Shown here piece after piece: positions 1 through 8,031 of a DNA stretch of 64,000 bases. The position numbers and the translations under genes are program-made. The notes below the pieces were generated by a model. It ran no database searches. It saw only the letters and a program-made list of their open reading frames with translations, and was not told the origin of the DNA. Location: NCBI GenBank assembly GCA_963799425.1, contig CAWCXA010000012.1, forward strand, positions 248,001-312,000. The letters run 5' to 3'. The stretch is from CAVWSM01 sp963799425. GTDB lineage: Bacteria; Actinomycetota; Actinomycetes; Jiangellales; Jiangellaceae. The stretch's first letter is position 1. The number at the start of each line of letters is the position of its first letter.

Positions 1-1
1 T

Positions 2-571
2 GGGATGTGGGAGCGCGCCGGAGAACAAGGCAGGAGCTTCCGCGAGGTCCCGCAGCCGGAGATGCTCGAGCGGCTGCAGAAGGACCGCGACCAGATGCTC
101 GGCATCATCGAGGGTCTGACCGAGCAGGACTGGGGCGGCCTCGTCGTGCCGCACTTCTACATGGGCCCGCTGCCCGCCTTCTTCTACCCGGCTTTCCAGG
201 TCATGGACTACGGCGTCCACTCCTGGGACATGCGCGATGGCACAGGGCGGGCGCATGGTCTCGACGGTGAAGCCGCCGATGTTCTCGTACCGTTCATGTT
301 CGTGCTGTGGCAGGCAACGGCCAAGCCCACCCCCGATGAGGCAGACATTGGCGTGCGCGTCACAAGCGGGCCCAACGCCGGCGACACGCTCGTGCACGTT
401 GGCCCCGACGGGATGTCGTACGAGCAAGGCGATCTGTCCGGCGTGGGCACGATCCTCGAGTTCGACCCGGGAAGCCTCGTTCTCACGGCATTCGGCAGGT
501 GCAACGCCGGCACAGTGCGTGGCGACCGCGCGACCGCGGAGCGCTTCCTCAATATGTTCTTCCGGATCTGA
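2..571 (+). CDS. Mycothiol-dependent maleylpyruvate isomerase family protein (5' partial)
   Basis: The reading frame is open to the left edge of the window, so the N-terminus is missing; about 189 residues are visible. The motif HSWDMRDG is typical of the metal- and mycothiol-binding four-helix domain of this family. The last 80 or so residues resemble the SCP2-like C-terminal domain, with a glycine-rich sheet and a closing V-R-G-D-R-A-x-A-x-R-F segment. Family members isomerise maleylpyruvate or perform other thiol-dependent reactions in the cytosol; the substrate here cannot be told. The next gene starts 10 bases downstream, so the two are probably co-transcribed. Confidence 0.65.
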   Translation, partial: GMWERAGEQGRSFREVPQPEMLERLQKDRDQMLGIIEGLTEQDWGGLVVPHFYMGPLPAFFYPAFQVMDYGVHSWDMRDGTGRAHGLDGEAADVLVPFMFVLWQATAKPTPDEADIGVRVTSGPNAGDTLVHVGPDGMSYEQGDLSGVGTILEFDPGSLVLTAFGRCNAGTVRGDRATAERFLNMFFRI

Positions 572-581
572 GGTGACGGTG

Positions 582-1079
582 ATGACGTCTCTTGACTACG
601 AGAAGATCGCGGCTGAACGCGACCGGATCCGCGCGACCTACGTCGCACCCAAGGAGCAGCGTCCCGAGTCGTCCGCCCGAGGTGTCCACCACACGGCGCT
701 CATCTGCTCGGACGTCGAGCGCACGGTGCGCTTCTATCAGGAGGTGCTCGAGTTTCCATTGACGGAGATCTTCGAGAACCGCGACTACAAGGGCTCCAAC
801 CACTTCTTCTTCGACATCGGCAATGGCAACCTGCTGGCGTTCTTCGACCTCCCCGGTCTCGACCTCGGACCGTACGCGGAGGTGCTCGGCGGCTTGCATC
901 ACATGGCCATCTCGGTCGAGCCGGAGCGGTGGGAACGGCTCAAGAGCAACCTCGACGCCGCCGGCGTCGACTACATGATGGAGAGCGGGTCGTCGATCTA
1001 TTTCCGCGATCCCGACGGCGCGCGGCTCGAGCTCATCTCCGACCCACTTGGTGAGATGTACGGCAACGAGGTGCTCTGA
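582..1079 (+). CDS. VOC family (glyoxalase/extradiol dioxygenase-like) protein
   Basis: A 165-residue cytosolic protein with one vicinal-oxygen-chelate module pair. Candidate metal ligands are the histidine in GVHHTALIC (about residue 29), a second in GLHHMAIS (about 107), and the glutamate in RLELIS near the C-terminus, which together fit the usual His-His-Glu triad. I chose the ATG at 582 because GAGGTG lies 6 bases upstream; the same frame is open further upstream, but that part overlaps the preceding gene. It follows the isomerase-like gene closely. VOC proteins include dioxygenases, lyases and resistance proteins, so the reaction is not assigned. Confidence 0.75.
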   Translation: MTSLDYEKIAAERDRIRATYVAPKEQRPESSARGVHHTALICSDVERTVRFYQEVLEFPLTEIFENRDYKGSNHFFFDIGNGNLLAFFDLPGLDLGPYAEVLGGLHHMAISVEPERWERLKSNLDAAGVDYMMESGSSIYFRDPDGARLELISDPLGEMYGNEVL

Positions 1080-1083
1080 GCGG

Positions 1084-1731
1084 TCACCGGCTCGTACCGT
1101 CGGCGAGGTCTACCTCGACGAGGTCGCTGAGGCCTGCGAAGTCGATGTTGAACAGGTCACGGACAACCACGCTGTCGTCCTGGATCAGGAAGACGGCGAG
1201 ATCGGTGTAGACGCGACTGACGCACGCGACGCCCGTCAGCGGGTACGTGCACTCGGGCACGATCTTGGCCGTGCCGTCGCGCGACAACAGGGACATCATC
1301 ACGAACGTCTGCTTGGCGCCAAGAGCGAGATCCATAGCGCCACCCACGGCCGGGATGTCGTCAGGGTTGCCGGTGTGCCAGTTGGCCAGGTCCCCCCTGG
1401 CCGACACCTGGTATGCGCCCAGCACGCAGATGTCGAGGTGACCGCCCCGCATCATCGCGAACGAGTCCGCATGGTGGAAGTACGACGCGCCAGGGAGCTC
1501 GGTGACCGGGACCTTGCCGGCGTTGATCAGGTCGAGGTCGATCTCGGCGCCATGCGCTTCGGGACCCATTCCGAGCATGCCGTTCTCGGTGTGCAGCAGG
1601 ATTCCAGCGTCGTGGTCGAGGAAGTTCGAGACCTTGGTCGGTAGCCCAATGCCGAGGTTCACGAATGAGCCCGGCGGAATATCCGCAGCCACGAGACGTG
1701 CGAGCTCCTCGCGGCTGAGCCCGGTGATCAC
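1084..1731 (-). CDS. 3-oxoacid CoA-transferase subunit B
   Basis: A 215-residue beta subunit of a class I CoA-transferase, which moves CoA from succinyl-CoA (or another donor) to a 3-oxoacid such as acetoacetate or 3-oxoadipate. The catalytic glutamate motif ENGMLGMGP is present near residue 50, and the GIGLPT and GGAMDLA motifs are conserved. I chose the GTG at 1731 because it overlaps the stop of the alpha subunit as GTGA, which suggests translational coupling. Length is normal for the family. No other beta-ketoadipate genes are nearby, so PcaJ-type or ScoB-type specificity is open. It converges with the VOC gene with a gap of only 4 bases. Confidence 0.87.
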   Translation of the reverse strand: MITGLSREELARLVAADIPPGSFVNLGIGLPTKVSNFLDHDAGILLHTENGMLGMGPEAHGAEIDLDLINAGKVPVTELPGASYFHHADSFAMMRGGHLDICVLGAYQVSARGDLANWHTGNPDDIPAVGGAMDLALGAKQTFVMMSLLSRDGTAKIVPECTYPLTGVACVSRVYTDLAVFLIQDDSVVVRDLFNIDFAGLSDLVEVDLADGTSR

Positions 1732-2408
1732 TGCCCCGTTCCTCCGACTCTGACGACGCGGTCGACGTAGATGCATGGGGTGATGACGTTTTCGGGGTCC
1801 AGGCCGCCGACTGGCACGATGTCCGTCACCTGCACGATGGTCGTTGTGGCAGCCGCGGCCATGATGGGCCCGAAGTTGCGCGCGGTCTTGCGGTAGATCA
1901 GGTTGCCCAGCTCGTCGCTGAGGTGTGCTCGGATGAGGGCAACGTCGGCGCGAATCGGGTGCTCCAACACGTACGGCTTGCCGTCGATCTCGCGGACCTC
2001 TTTGCCGGCCGCAAGCGGGGTGCCGTACCCGGTCGGCGTGAAGAACGCCCCGATGCCGGCCCCGGCGGCGCGGATGCGCTCGGCAAGGCTGCCCTGCGCG
2101 ACGAGTTCGAGGTCGATCTCGCCGGCGCGGTACTTCTCGTCGAAGTGCCAAGAATCCGACTGTCGTGGGTACGAGCAGATGATCTTGCGAACTCTGCCTT
2201 CACGGATCAGCGCCGCCAGCCCACGGTCTCCATTGCCGGCGTTGTTGTTGACCACGGTCAAGTCGCCGGCACCCATGGCGATCAGTGCCTCGATGAGCTC
2301 CATCGGCTGACCTGCCGACCCGAAGCCACCGATCATCACCGTCGCCCCATCGTGGATGCCGGCGACGGCGTCCTCGGGCGTATCCACGACCAGGACCATG
2401 GCGATCAT
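1728..2408 (-). CDS. 3-oxoacid CoA-transferase subunit A
   Basis: A 226-residue alpha subunit. The glycine-rich GATVMIGGFGSAG motif near residue 20 and the NNNAGNGDRGL motif near residue 55 are hallmarks of the alpha chain, which binds CoA. It pairs with the beta subunit encoded next in the same direction through a 4-base overlap. The start is ATG at 2408; a second in-frame ATG at 2399 is equally possible. The frame stays open upstream to 2594, but that part would overlap the divergent aldo/keto reductase gene and lacks family similarity. The promoter must lie in the 80 bases between the divergent genes. Confidence 0.87.
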   Translation of the reverse strand: MIAMVLVVDTPEDAVAGIHDGATVMIGGFGSAGQPMELIEALIAMGAGDLTVVNNNAGNGDRGLAALIREGRVRKIICSYPRQSDSWHFDEKYRAGEIDLELVAQGSLAERIRAAGAGIGAFFTPTGYGTPLAAGKEVREIDGKPYVLEHPIRADVALIRAHLSDELGNLIYRKTARNFGPIMAAAATTTIVQVTDIVPVGGLDPENVITPCIYVDRVVRVGGTGQ

Positions 2409-2488
2409 TCTGCCCACGCCTTGACCTGGAGTGCGCTCCAAGTGCCAGGGTGTTGGTACCCCGTATCCGACGAGAACGGACCAGCGAC

Positions 2489-3454
2489 ATGCACTATCGA
2501 CCACTCGGCCGAACCGGAATGTCTGTGTCCGAGATCGGGTACGGCGCCTGGGGCATTGGCGGCGGTTGGGGCGCGCGGGAGGACGACGAGGCATTGGCTG
2601 CGCTCCACCGTGCGATCGACGCCGGCGTCACCTTCATCGACACCGCCTACGGGTACGGCAACGGGCACAGCGAGCGGCTCATCGGGTCCGTCATCGCCGA
2701 GCGCACCGATGAGGTTCACGTCGCGACCAAGATTCCGCCGCTCAACCGACGATGGCCGGCAGCGCACGACACCCCGGCCGTCGATGCCTTCCCGGCGCGG
2801 CACGTCCGTGAGATCACCGAAGAGAGCCTCAGGCGGCTCGGAGTCGACACCATCGATGTTCAGCAGTTCCACGTCTGGGCGCCGCGTTGGCTGCACGAGG
2901 GTGACTGGCGGGACGAGGTGCAGCGACTCAAGGACGAACACAAGATCCGTGCCTTCGGCGTCTCCATCAACGACCATGAGCCGGAGACCGCCGTGGAGCT
3001 CGCAGCATCCGGCGTCGTCGACACCCTGCAAGTGATCTACAACATCTTCGACCAGAGCCCCGAGGACGAGCTGCTGCCGGCGTGCCAGGAGCACGGCGTC
3101 GGTGTGGTCGTGCGAGTCCCCCTCGACGAAGGCGGCCTGACCGGGCGCATCACACCGGAGACCACGTTCGAGGACACCGACTGGCGGCGGAGCTACTTCC
3201 GCGGCGACCGCCCGAGGCAGGTCTTCGAGCATGCGAACGCGATCGTGGCCGACCTCGGCATCGAGCTCGATCAGCTGCCCGAGGTCGCCCTTCGTTTTGT
3301 GCTCAGCCATCCAGCCGTGTCGACAGTTATCCCGGGCATGCGCCGCGCTCAGAACGTTGACCGCAACGTCGCCGTCGCCGACGGTCGCCCGCTGCCTGCG
3401 GAGCAGATCGACCTCCTGCACAAGCACCGCTGGGTGCGGAACTTCTACGGCTGA
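2489..3454 (+). CDS. Aldo/keto reductase
   Basis: A 321-residue NADPH-dependent oxidoreductase with a predicted TIM-barrel fold. The catalytic tetrad can be read in order: Asp and Tyr in DTAYGYGNGHSE (about residues 50-60), Lys in VHVATK (about 81), and His in QQFHVWAP. The C-terminal cofactor segment TVIPGMRRAQNVDRN is also conserved. The N-terminus MHYRPLGRTGMSVSEIG is canonical, so the ATG at 2489 is secure. It is transcribed divergently from the CoA-transferase genes. The natural carbonyl substrate cannot be told. Confidence 0.9.
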   Translation: MHYRPLGRTGMSVSEIGYGAWGIGGGWGAREDDEALAALHRAIDAGVTFIDTAYGYGNGHSERLIGSVIAERTDEVHVATKIPPLNRRWPAAHDTPAVDAFPARHVREITEESLRRLGVDTIDVQQFHVWAPRWLHEGDWRDEVQRLKDEHKIRAFGVSINDHEPETAVELAASGVVDTLQVIYNIFDQSPEDELLPACQEHGVGVVVRVPLDEGGLTGRITPETTFEDTDWRRSYFRGDRPRQVFEHANAIVADLGIELDQLPEVALRFVLSHPAVSTVIPGMRRAQNVDRNVAVADGRPLPAEQIDLLHKHRWVRNFYG

Positions 3455-3529
3455 GTTGACCCGGTAACCCGTCGTTCGCCCCGACGTCAGCCAGCCGTGG
3501 CTTGGCGGTCTTCCAGGTGCACAAGGGTT

Positions 3530-3820
3530 CGGCACCATGGCATCCGTTACCCGTGTCGCAACCCATCGCTCGGCACCTTCCGGGTCGCGGGTGTTGGCGT
3601 CGACGACGTGAACGGCTCGGACGGGCTGGCAGTGACCAACCGCGTCGTTGGCGACTACCGCGAGGGGCTGCTCGTCACCCACGACGAGCCCGAATCCGGC
3701 GCTGACGTCGACAACGACCGTGACCCGACGAACTTCTCGTACGTCCACTGGGGCGAGGTGGCCGATGCGCTCGGGCTGCAGGTCAGCACGCGGGCTGGGA
3801 ACGACCCACGGCGGGGCTGA
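3530..3820 (+). pseudogene. Phytase C-terminal remnant
   Basis: The only content seen in the 411-base stretch between the aldo/keto reductase and the arsenic genes. An open frame encodes a segment resembling the last blades of beta-propeller phytases: a VDDVNGSDGLAVTN-like stretch, then a GLLV-x-HDE segment, then NFSYVHWGEVADALGL at the end, matching the family order (DG-TDG-hDVT, GLFVAQD, NFKLVPW). No N-terminal propeller, signal peptide or calcium-binding region precedes it. I infer a decayed fragment. The assignment rests on recalled family pattern, not on a search. Confidence 0.45.
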
Positions 3821-3829
3821 CCACCCGAG

Positions 3830-3865
3830 TTGACCTCGGCAGTTCGCTCAGCGCAGAATGAGTCA
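3830..3865 (+). promoter_or_regulatory. Candidate promoter giving a leaderless mRNA
   Basis: TTGACC at 3830-3835 and CAGAAT at 3854-3859 are 18 bases apart. The ATG of the ArsR-phosphatase fusion follows the -10 by six bases, and no ribosome binding site is visible, so the transcript would start at or next to the start codon. Leaderless mRNAs are common in actinomycetes. Confidence 0.4.
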
Positions 3866-4558
3866 ATGGACGTTGAGCAAGATGGTCTGGAGCAGCGCGC
3901 CGCGCTGCACGCGGCGCTGGGCGATCCAGGGCGGCTAGCCCTGGTCGAGCGGTTGCTGCTGGGCGATGCGTCTCCTAGCGAGCTGGGCGACCTGCTGGGA
4001 ATGCCGTCCAACCTGGTGGCGCACCATCTCAATGCCCTCGGACGGGTCGGGATGGTGGAGCGGATCCGTTCGGAAGGCGATGGCCGGCGCACCTACGTGA
4101 CGCTCGTCCGATCGGCTGTGGCCGGCGTGTCCCCGCTCTCCGCTGCCCCGCCGCATCCGTCGCGGGTTGTGTTCGTGTGCAGCCACAACTCCGCTCGATC
4201 CCAGCTGGCGACTGCAATGTGGGGCCAACTGAGCGACATCCCTACCGCATCCGCCGGCACCCATCCGGCGCCGCGCGTGCATCCGCGTGCCGTTCGGGTG
4301 GCTCGACGGCACGGGCTCTCGCTGGCCGACGCACGCACCGCTCACGTGCAGGACGTCGTCGCCGCGGACGACCTGCTGGTCGCGGTGTGCGACAACGCGC
4401 ACGAGGAGCTTCGGGGTGACCTGTCCCGGCTGCACTGGTCGGTTCCCGACCCCGTCCGCGTTGGAACCGACGCCGCGTTCGAACGGGCATTCAGCGAGAT
4501 CGAGGAGCGCGTCGGCCGGCTGGCCGACGCAGTTGAGCAAGGAAAGGATCCGAAATGA
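3866..4558 (+). CDS. ArsR-type HTH / low-molecular-weight phosphatase (arsenate reductase-like) fusion
   Basis: A 230-residue two-domain protein. Residues 1-85 form an ArsR-like winged helix (LGDPGRLALVERLL, then a PSNLVAHHLNALGRVGMV recognition region). Residues 100-225 form a low-molecular-weight phosphatase domain with the P-loop CSHNSARS starting at Cys105. That loop is the C-X5-R site used by arsenate reductases and tyrosine phosphatases. No cysteine pair for As(III) is visible in the winged helix, so it may sense by another route. The first gene of the arsenic-type operon; its stop overlaps arsC as ATGA. The ATG at 3866 is preferred over the upstream TTG, because it sits just after a promoter-like sequence. 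Confidence 0.8.
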   Translation: MDVEQDGLEQRAALHAALGDPGRLALVERLLLGDASPSELGDLLGMPSNLVAHHLNALGRVGMVERIRSEGDGRRTYVTLVRSAVAGVSPLSAAPPHPSRVVFVCSHNSARSQLATAMWGQLSDIPTASAGTHPAPRVHPRAVRVARRHGLSLADARTAHVQDVVAADDLLVAVCDNAHEELRGDLSRLHWSVPDPVRVGTDAAFERAFSEIEERVGRLADAVEQGKDPK

Positions 4559-5226
4559 CGAGCGTTGACCAGCCCGGCGCAGTCGCAGCCGGCCAGCCGA
4601 CGATCGACCAGCAGCTGGCGTTGCGCACGGCAGCCGCACAGCTCGCCGACGAGTTCAGCGGGACGTTCGGGCAGGAGACCATTCATCGGTTCCTGATCTC
4701 GTCCTACGACCAGTTCGCGTCCCGCGCACGATTCCCACACTTCCTCCCACTTATGGCTCAGAGGTTCGCGCGTCAGCGCCTCCGCGCGCTGGCCAAGGTC
4801 GAGGGACTACACAACGACGGCAAGCCGACAGTGCTCTTCCTGTGCGTACATAACGCCGGTCGCTCACAGATGGCCATGGGGTTCTTCGAGAACTTGGCCG
4901 GTGACGCAGCGGTCGCCTGGTCGGGTGGGTCGGAGCCCGGCAGCGAGATCAACCCTTCGGCAGTGGCTGCGATGCGTGAGCGCGGGATCGACATCTCACG
5001 AGAGTTTCCGAAGCCGTGGACCGACGAGATCGTCCGGGCGGCGGATGTCATTGTGACCATGGGCTGCGGTGACGCCTGCCCAGTGTTCCCCGGCAAGCGG
5101 TACGAGGACTGGGAGCTTCAGGACCCGGCCGGTCAGGACGTCAATGACGTGCGGCCGATCCGTGACGAGATCGAGCATCGGGTTCGCAAGCTGCTCGACG
5201 AGCTCGACGTCACACCAGTTGGTTAG
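4555..5226 (+). CDS. arsC: Arsenate reductase ArsC (mycothiol/thioredoxin type with N-terminal helical domain)
   Basis: A 223-residue protein. Residues 20-80 form the three-helix domain usual in actinobacterial ArsC (a FLISSYDQFASRA-like stretch). Residues 91-215 form the low-molecular-weight phosphatase fold. The P-loop FLCVHNAGRSQMA holds catalytic Cys97; DACP supplies a downstream cysteine (MGCGDACPVFPGK), and WELQDPAGQDVNDVRPIRDEIE carries the general-acid Asp. It reduces arsenate to arsenite in the cytosol using a thiol cofactor; mycothiol is likely in this host. It is translationally coupled to the preceding gene through an ATGA overlap. Confidence 0.87.
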   Translation: MTSVDQPGAVAAGQPTIDQQLALRTAAAQLADEFSGTFGQETIHRFLISSYDQFASRARFPHFLPLMAQRFARQRLRALAKVEGLHNDGKPTVLFLCVHNAGRSQMAMGFFENLAGDAAVAWSGGSEPGSEINPSAVAAMRERGIDISREFPKPWTDEIVRAADVIVTMGCGDACPVFPGKRYEDWELQDPAGQDVNDVRPIRDEIEHRVRKLLDELDVTPVG

Positions 5227-5228
5227 TC

Positions 5229-6581
5229 GTGCACCTCGTCATCGTCGGTGGTAGCGATGCCGGAATCGCCGCCGCCCTACGCGCCCGCGAGCTCGACCCG
5301 GACGTCGAGGTCACCGTGCTCCTCGCGGACCGGTTCCCCAACTTCTCCGTGTGCGGCATCCCCTATCACGTGTCCGGCGAGGTGCCCGACTGGCGCAGTC
5401 TGGCGCACCGCACGGTCGACGACCTCCGCGCCCAAGGTCTACAACTGCTGCTGGACACGACAGCCTTGCAGATCGATGTCGCTTCAAAGGCGCTCGAGAT
5501 CAAGGATCCGAGCGGGCGCTCGCAGGTGCTCACCTACGACGAGTTGCTGGTCTCCACCGGTGCGGTGCCGGTCACGCCACCGATCGAGGGGCTCTCTACG
5601 GGACACGTTGGGGTTCACCTGCTGCACGACATTGGCGACACGCTCGAGCTCATGCGTTTCATCGATGACCGCCGTCCACAGTCGGCGGTGATTGTCGGGG
5701 CGGGCTACATCGGCCTGGAGATGGCGGAGGCGCTCCGCATGCGCGGTCTGCTCGTGACCCAGGTCGAGGCCTTGCCACAGGTACTTCCGACTGTCGACCC
5801 CGAGCTGGGTGCGCTCGTCAAGGCCGAGCTCGAGCGTCACGAGGTCGACGTCATCACGGGCACCCAGGTCAAGGCCGTTGAAGGCGACGCGGATCGGCTT
5901 CGGGTGCTTGGCGAGCATGGATTCAGCCGCCTCGTCGACCTCGTGCTCGTGGTGGCCGGCGTGCGACCCAACACCCACCTCGCCTCAACAGCAGGCGTGG
6001 TGTTAGGGATGCGAGGGGCGATCGTCGTCGACGAGGACATGTCCACCGGGGTTCCGCATGTGTGGGCGGCCGGCGACTGCGTGGTCACGCACCACAGGCT
6101 GATGGGCGACTCTTACATCCCGCTCGGCACGACCGCGCACAAGCAGGGCCGGGTTGCCGGCGAGAACATGATCGGTGGGCATCGCGCGTTCGCCGGCAGC
6201 CTCGGCACTCAGGTGGTGAAGGTCTTCGACCTTGCCGCAGCACGCACGGGCATCCGCGACACCGAGGCGCGCTCCGCACGGTTCTCGCCGCTGACCGTTG
6301 CTTCCGCGGCCGACGACCACAAGGCCTACTACCCGGGCGCACACCGGATCCATATGAGATGGACTGCCGACACGAGGTCACGCCGACTGCTCGGCGCCCA
6401 GCTCGTCGGGCACAAGGACGCGTCCGTCGCCAAGCGCATCGACGTGGTAGCAACCGCGATCAGTGCGGGCCTGACGGTGGACGCGATCAGTGATCTCGAC
6501 CTGTCCTACACGCCGCCGCTTGGCAGTCCCTGGGACGCAGTCCAGCTCGGAGCCCAGGCGTGGGAGCGAGCCGCCGGCTAG
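5229..6581 (+). CDS. FAD-dependent pyridine nucleotide-disulfide oxidoreductase (CoA-disulfide reductase-like)
   Basis: A 450-residue flavoprotein starting at GTG, two bases after the arsC stop. The N-terminal FAD dinucleotide motif is IVGGSDAG (residues 5-12). A single redox cysteine, Cys42 in NFSVCGIPYH, occupies the position of the active-site cysteine of CoA-disulfide reductase and NADH oxidase. The second nucleotide motif is VIVGAGYIGLEMAE, and VWAAGDC is the second FAD contact. The C-terminal dimerisation domain is complete and there is no rhodanese domain. Placement directly after arsC suggests a thiol-recycling or arsenic-related electron-transfer role; this is inference from context. 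Confidence 0.82.
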   Translation: MHLVIVGGSDAGIAAALRARELDPDVEVTVLLADRFPNFSVCGIPYHVSGEVPDWRSLAHRTVDDLRAQGLQLLLDTTALQIDVASKALEIKDPSGRSQVLTYDELLVSTGAVPVTPPIEGLSTGHVGVHLLHDIGDTLELMRFIDDRRPQSAVIVGAGYIGLEMAEALRMRGLLVTQVEALPQVLPTVDPELGALVKAELERHEVDVITGTQVKAVEGDADRLRVLGEHGFSRLVDLVLVVAGVRPNTHLASTAGVVLGMRGAIVVDEDMSTGVPHVWAAGDCVVTHHRLMGDSYIPLGTTAHKQGRVAGENMIGGHRAFAGSLGTQVVKVFDLAAARTGIRDTEARSARFSPLTVASAADDHKAYYPGAHRIHMRWTADTRSRRLLGAQLVGHKDASVAKRIDVVATAISAGLTVDAISDLDLSYTPPLGSPWDAVQLGAQAWERAAG

Positions 6582-6598
6582 CCCTGTAGCGAAGGACA

Positions 6599-6652
6599 TT
6601 GACGTTCGTCGATGGATGGGCGTAGAACGTACATATCGAAGTTCGTCTATGT
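6599..6652 (+). promoter_or_regulatory. Candidate internal promoter with ArsR-type operator
   Basis: TTGACG (6599-6604) and TAGAAC (6623-6628) are 18 bases apart. Overlapping the expected transcription start is an inverted repeat at 6631-6652 made of ACATA, CGAA, a central G, TTCG and TATGT, off by one base in spacing. GTTCGTCGATGG (6603-6614) and GTTCGTCTATGT (6641-6652) also form a direct repeat. Position and symmetry suit repression by one of the two ArsR proteins in the operon. Confidence 0.4.
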
Positions 6653-8031
6653 CTGGAGTGGGCGTGTCGGATCTGCCTGTCGTCGTCATCGGTGCTGGCC
6701 CGGTCGGGCTAGCTGCCGCGTCCCATCTGGTCGAGCGCGGGATGCAGCCCCTCGTGCTCGAGGCCGGTGAGACCGTCGGCGCTTCGGTTCTTCGTTGGGG
6801 TCACGTGCGGGTGTTCTCTCCCTGGCGGTTCAACCTCGATCGGGCGGCGGCCCGCCTGCTGACCGGCATGCGCTGGACGCCGCCCGCACCAGGCGATCTG
6901 CCGACCGGCGCCGACTTGGTCGACGTGTACCTGCGCCCATTGGCCGACCACCCGAGCATCCGACCGCATGTGCGGCTTGGTGTCGAGGTCATTGCCGTGG
7001 CGCGCAACGGTGTCGACAAGGTCCGCGCGTCCGGCCGCGACAATCGGCCATTCGTCATCCGGTTTCGTGACCGCGATGGCGCGGAGTCCGAGATCCTTGC
7101 GCGCGCCGTCATCGACGCCTCCGGTACGTACGGCTCGCCCAACCCGCTTGGCGCCAACGGTCTCCCCGCGATCGGCGAGACGGCAGCGGCGGGCTGGGTC
7201 AGCGAGGCTATGCCCGACGTGCTCGGCGTGGACCGAGACCGTTTCGCCGGTCGGCGCGTGCTCGTCATCGGATCCGGTCACTCCGCGGCCAATACGCTTC
7301 TGGCACTGGCACAGCTCGCGAGCGACGTGCCCGAAACGCAGGTGCACTGGGCGATCCGCAGCGGCGACCCATCCCGGACCTACGGTGGCGGCGACGCGGA
7401 CGAGCTGCCCGCCCGGGGCAGGCTCGGCGCCCGCTTGCGTGACTTGGTCACGTCGGGGCGGGTGACGCTGCATGCCGGGTTCCGCACGTCACGACTCGAG
7501 CCGCTGGCGGCCAAGCCGGAGGATGGGCCCCTGCGCGTCATCAGCCTCGACTCGGACGGCGTGGAGAGAGCGCTCGAGGTCGACGTCATCGTGTCCGCGA
7601 CCGGCTTCCGGCCCGACTTCGGCCTCGCCCGCGAGCTGCGCCTCGACCTGGACCCGACGCTGGAATCCGTCCGGGCCCTCGCACCCCTGATCGATCCCAA
7701 CAGTCACTCGTGTGGCACCGTGCGACCGCACGGCCACCGCGAGCTGGAGCAACCCGACAGCGGCTACTACGTCGTCGGCATGAAGAGCTATGGACGCGCA
7801 CCGACATTTCTCATGGCCACCGGTTATGAGCAGGTGCGTTCGGTTGTTGCCGCACTAGCGGGCGACCTGGCGTCCGCCGACACTGTCGAGCTCGAGCTGC
7901 CAGCAACGGGTGTCTGTTCGACCAGTCTGACGCCTGTGTCGATTGGGCTTGCCACGGGCATCCAGGGCGAGCTCAGTGCCTTCCCGCTGGAGGACGTCAG
8001 CGCCAGCAACGGTGGGGGTTGCTGTGGGTGA
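6649..8031 (+). CDS. FAD/NAD(P)-binding oxidoreductase of arsenic operons (ArsO-like)
   Basis: A 460-residue flavoprotein with FAD motif VVVIGAGPVGLAAA at the N-terminus and a second nucleotide motif VLVIGSGHSAANTLLAL near residue 205. ATGFRPDFGL is the usual monooxygenase/oxidoreductase signature. The very C-terminus is GGGCCG, a vicinal cysteine pair that I recall from this family in arsenic operons, and that could bind As(III) or act in redox. The ATG at 6649 lies inside the candidate operator; GTG at 6664 is the alternative start. arsR overlaps its 3' end. The exact reaction is not established; related ArsO proteins are described as flavin monooxygenases linked to arsenic. Confidence 0.75.
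   Translation: MSGVGVSDLPVVVIGAGPVGLAAASHLVERGMQPLVLEAGETVGASVLRWGHVRVFSPWRFNLDRAAARLLTGMRWTPPAPGDLPTGADLVDVYLRPLADHPSIRPHVRLGVEVIAVARNGVDKVRASGRDNRPFVIRFRDRDGAESEILARAVIDASGTYGSPNPLGANGLPAIGETAAAGWVSEAMPDVLGVDRDRFAGRRVLVIGSGHSAANTLLALAQLASDVPETQVHWAIRSGDPSRTYGGGDADELPARGRLGARLRDLVTSGRVTLHAGFRTSRLEPLAAKPEDGPLRVISLDSDGVERALEVDVIVSATGFRPDFGLARELRLDLDPTLESVRALAPLIDPNSHSCGTVRPHGHRELEQPDSGYYVVGMKSYGRAPTFLMATGYEQVRSVVAALAGDLASADTVELELPATGVCSTSLTPVSIGLATGIQGELSAFPLEDVSASNGGGCCG

Noticed and set aside
2405..3748. 447-codon open frame on the minus strand opposite the aldo/keto reductase
   Set aside because: High-GC mirror frame; the plus-strand gene has a full catalytic tetrad, and this frame has no recognisable domain.
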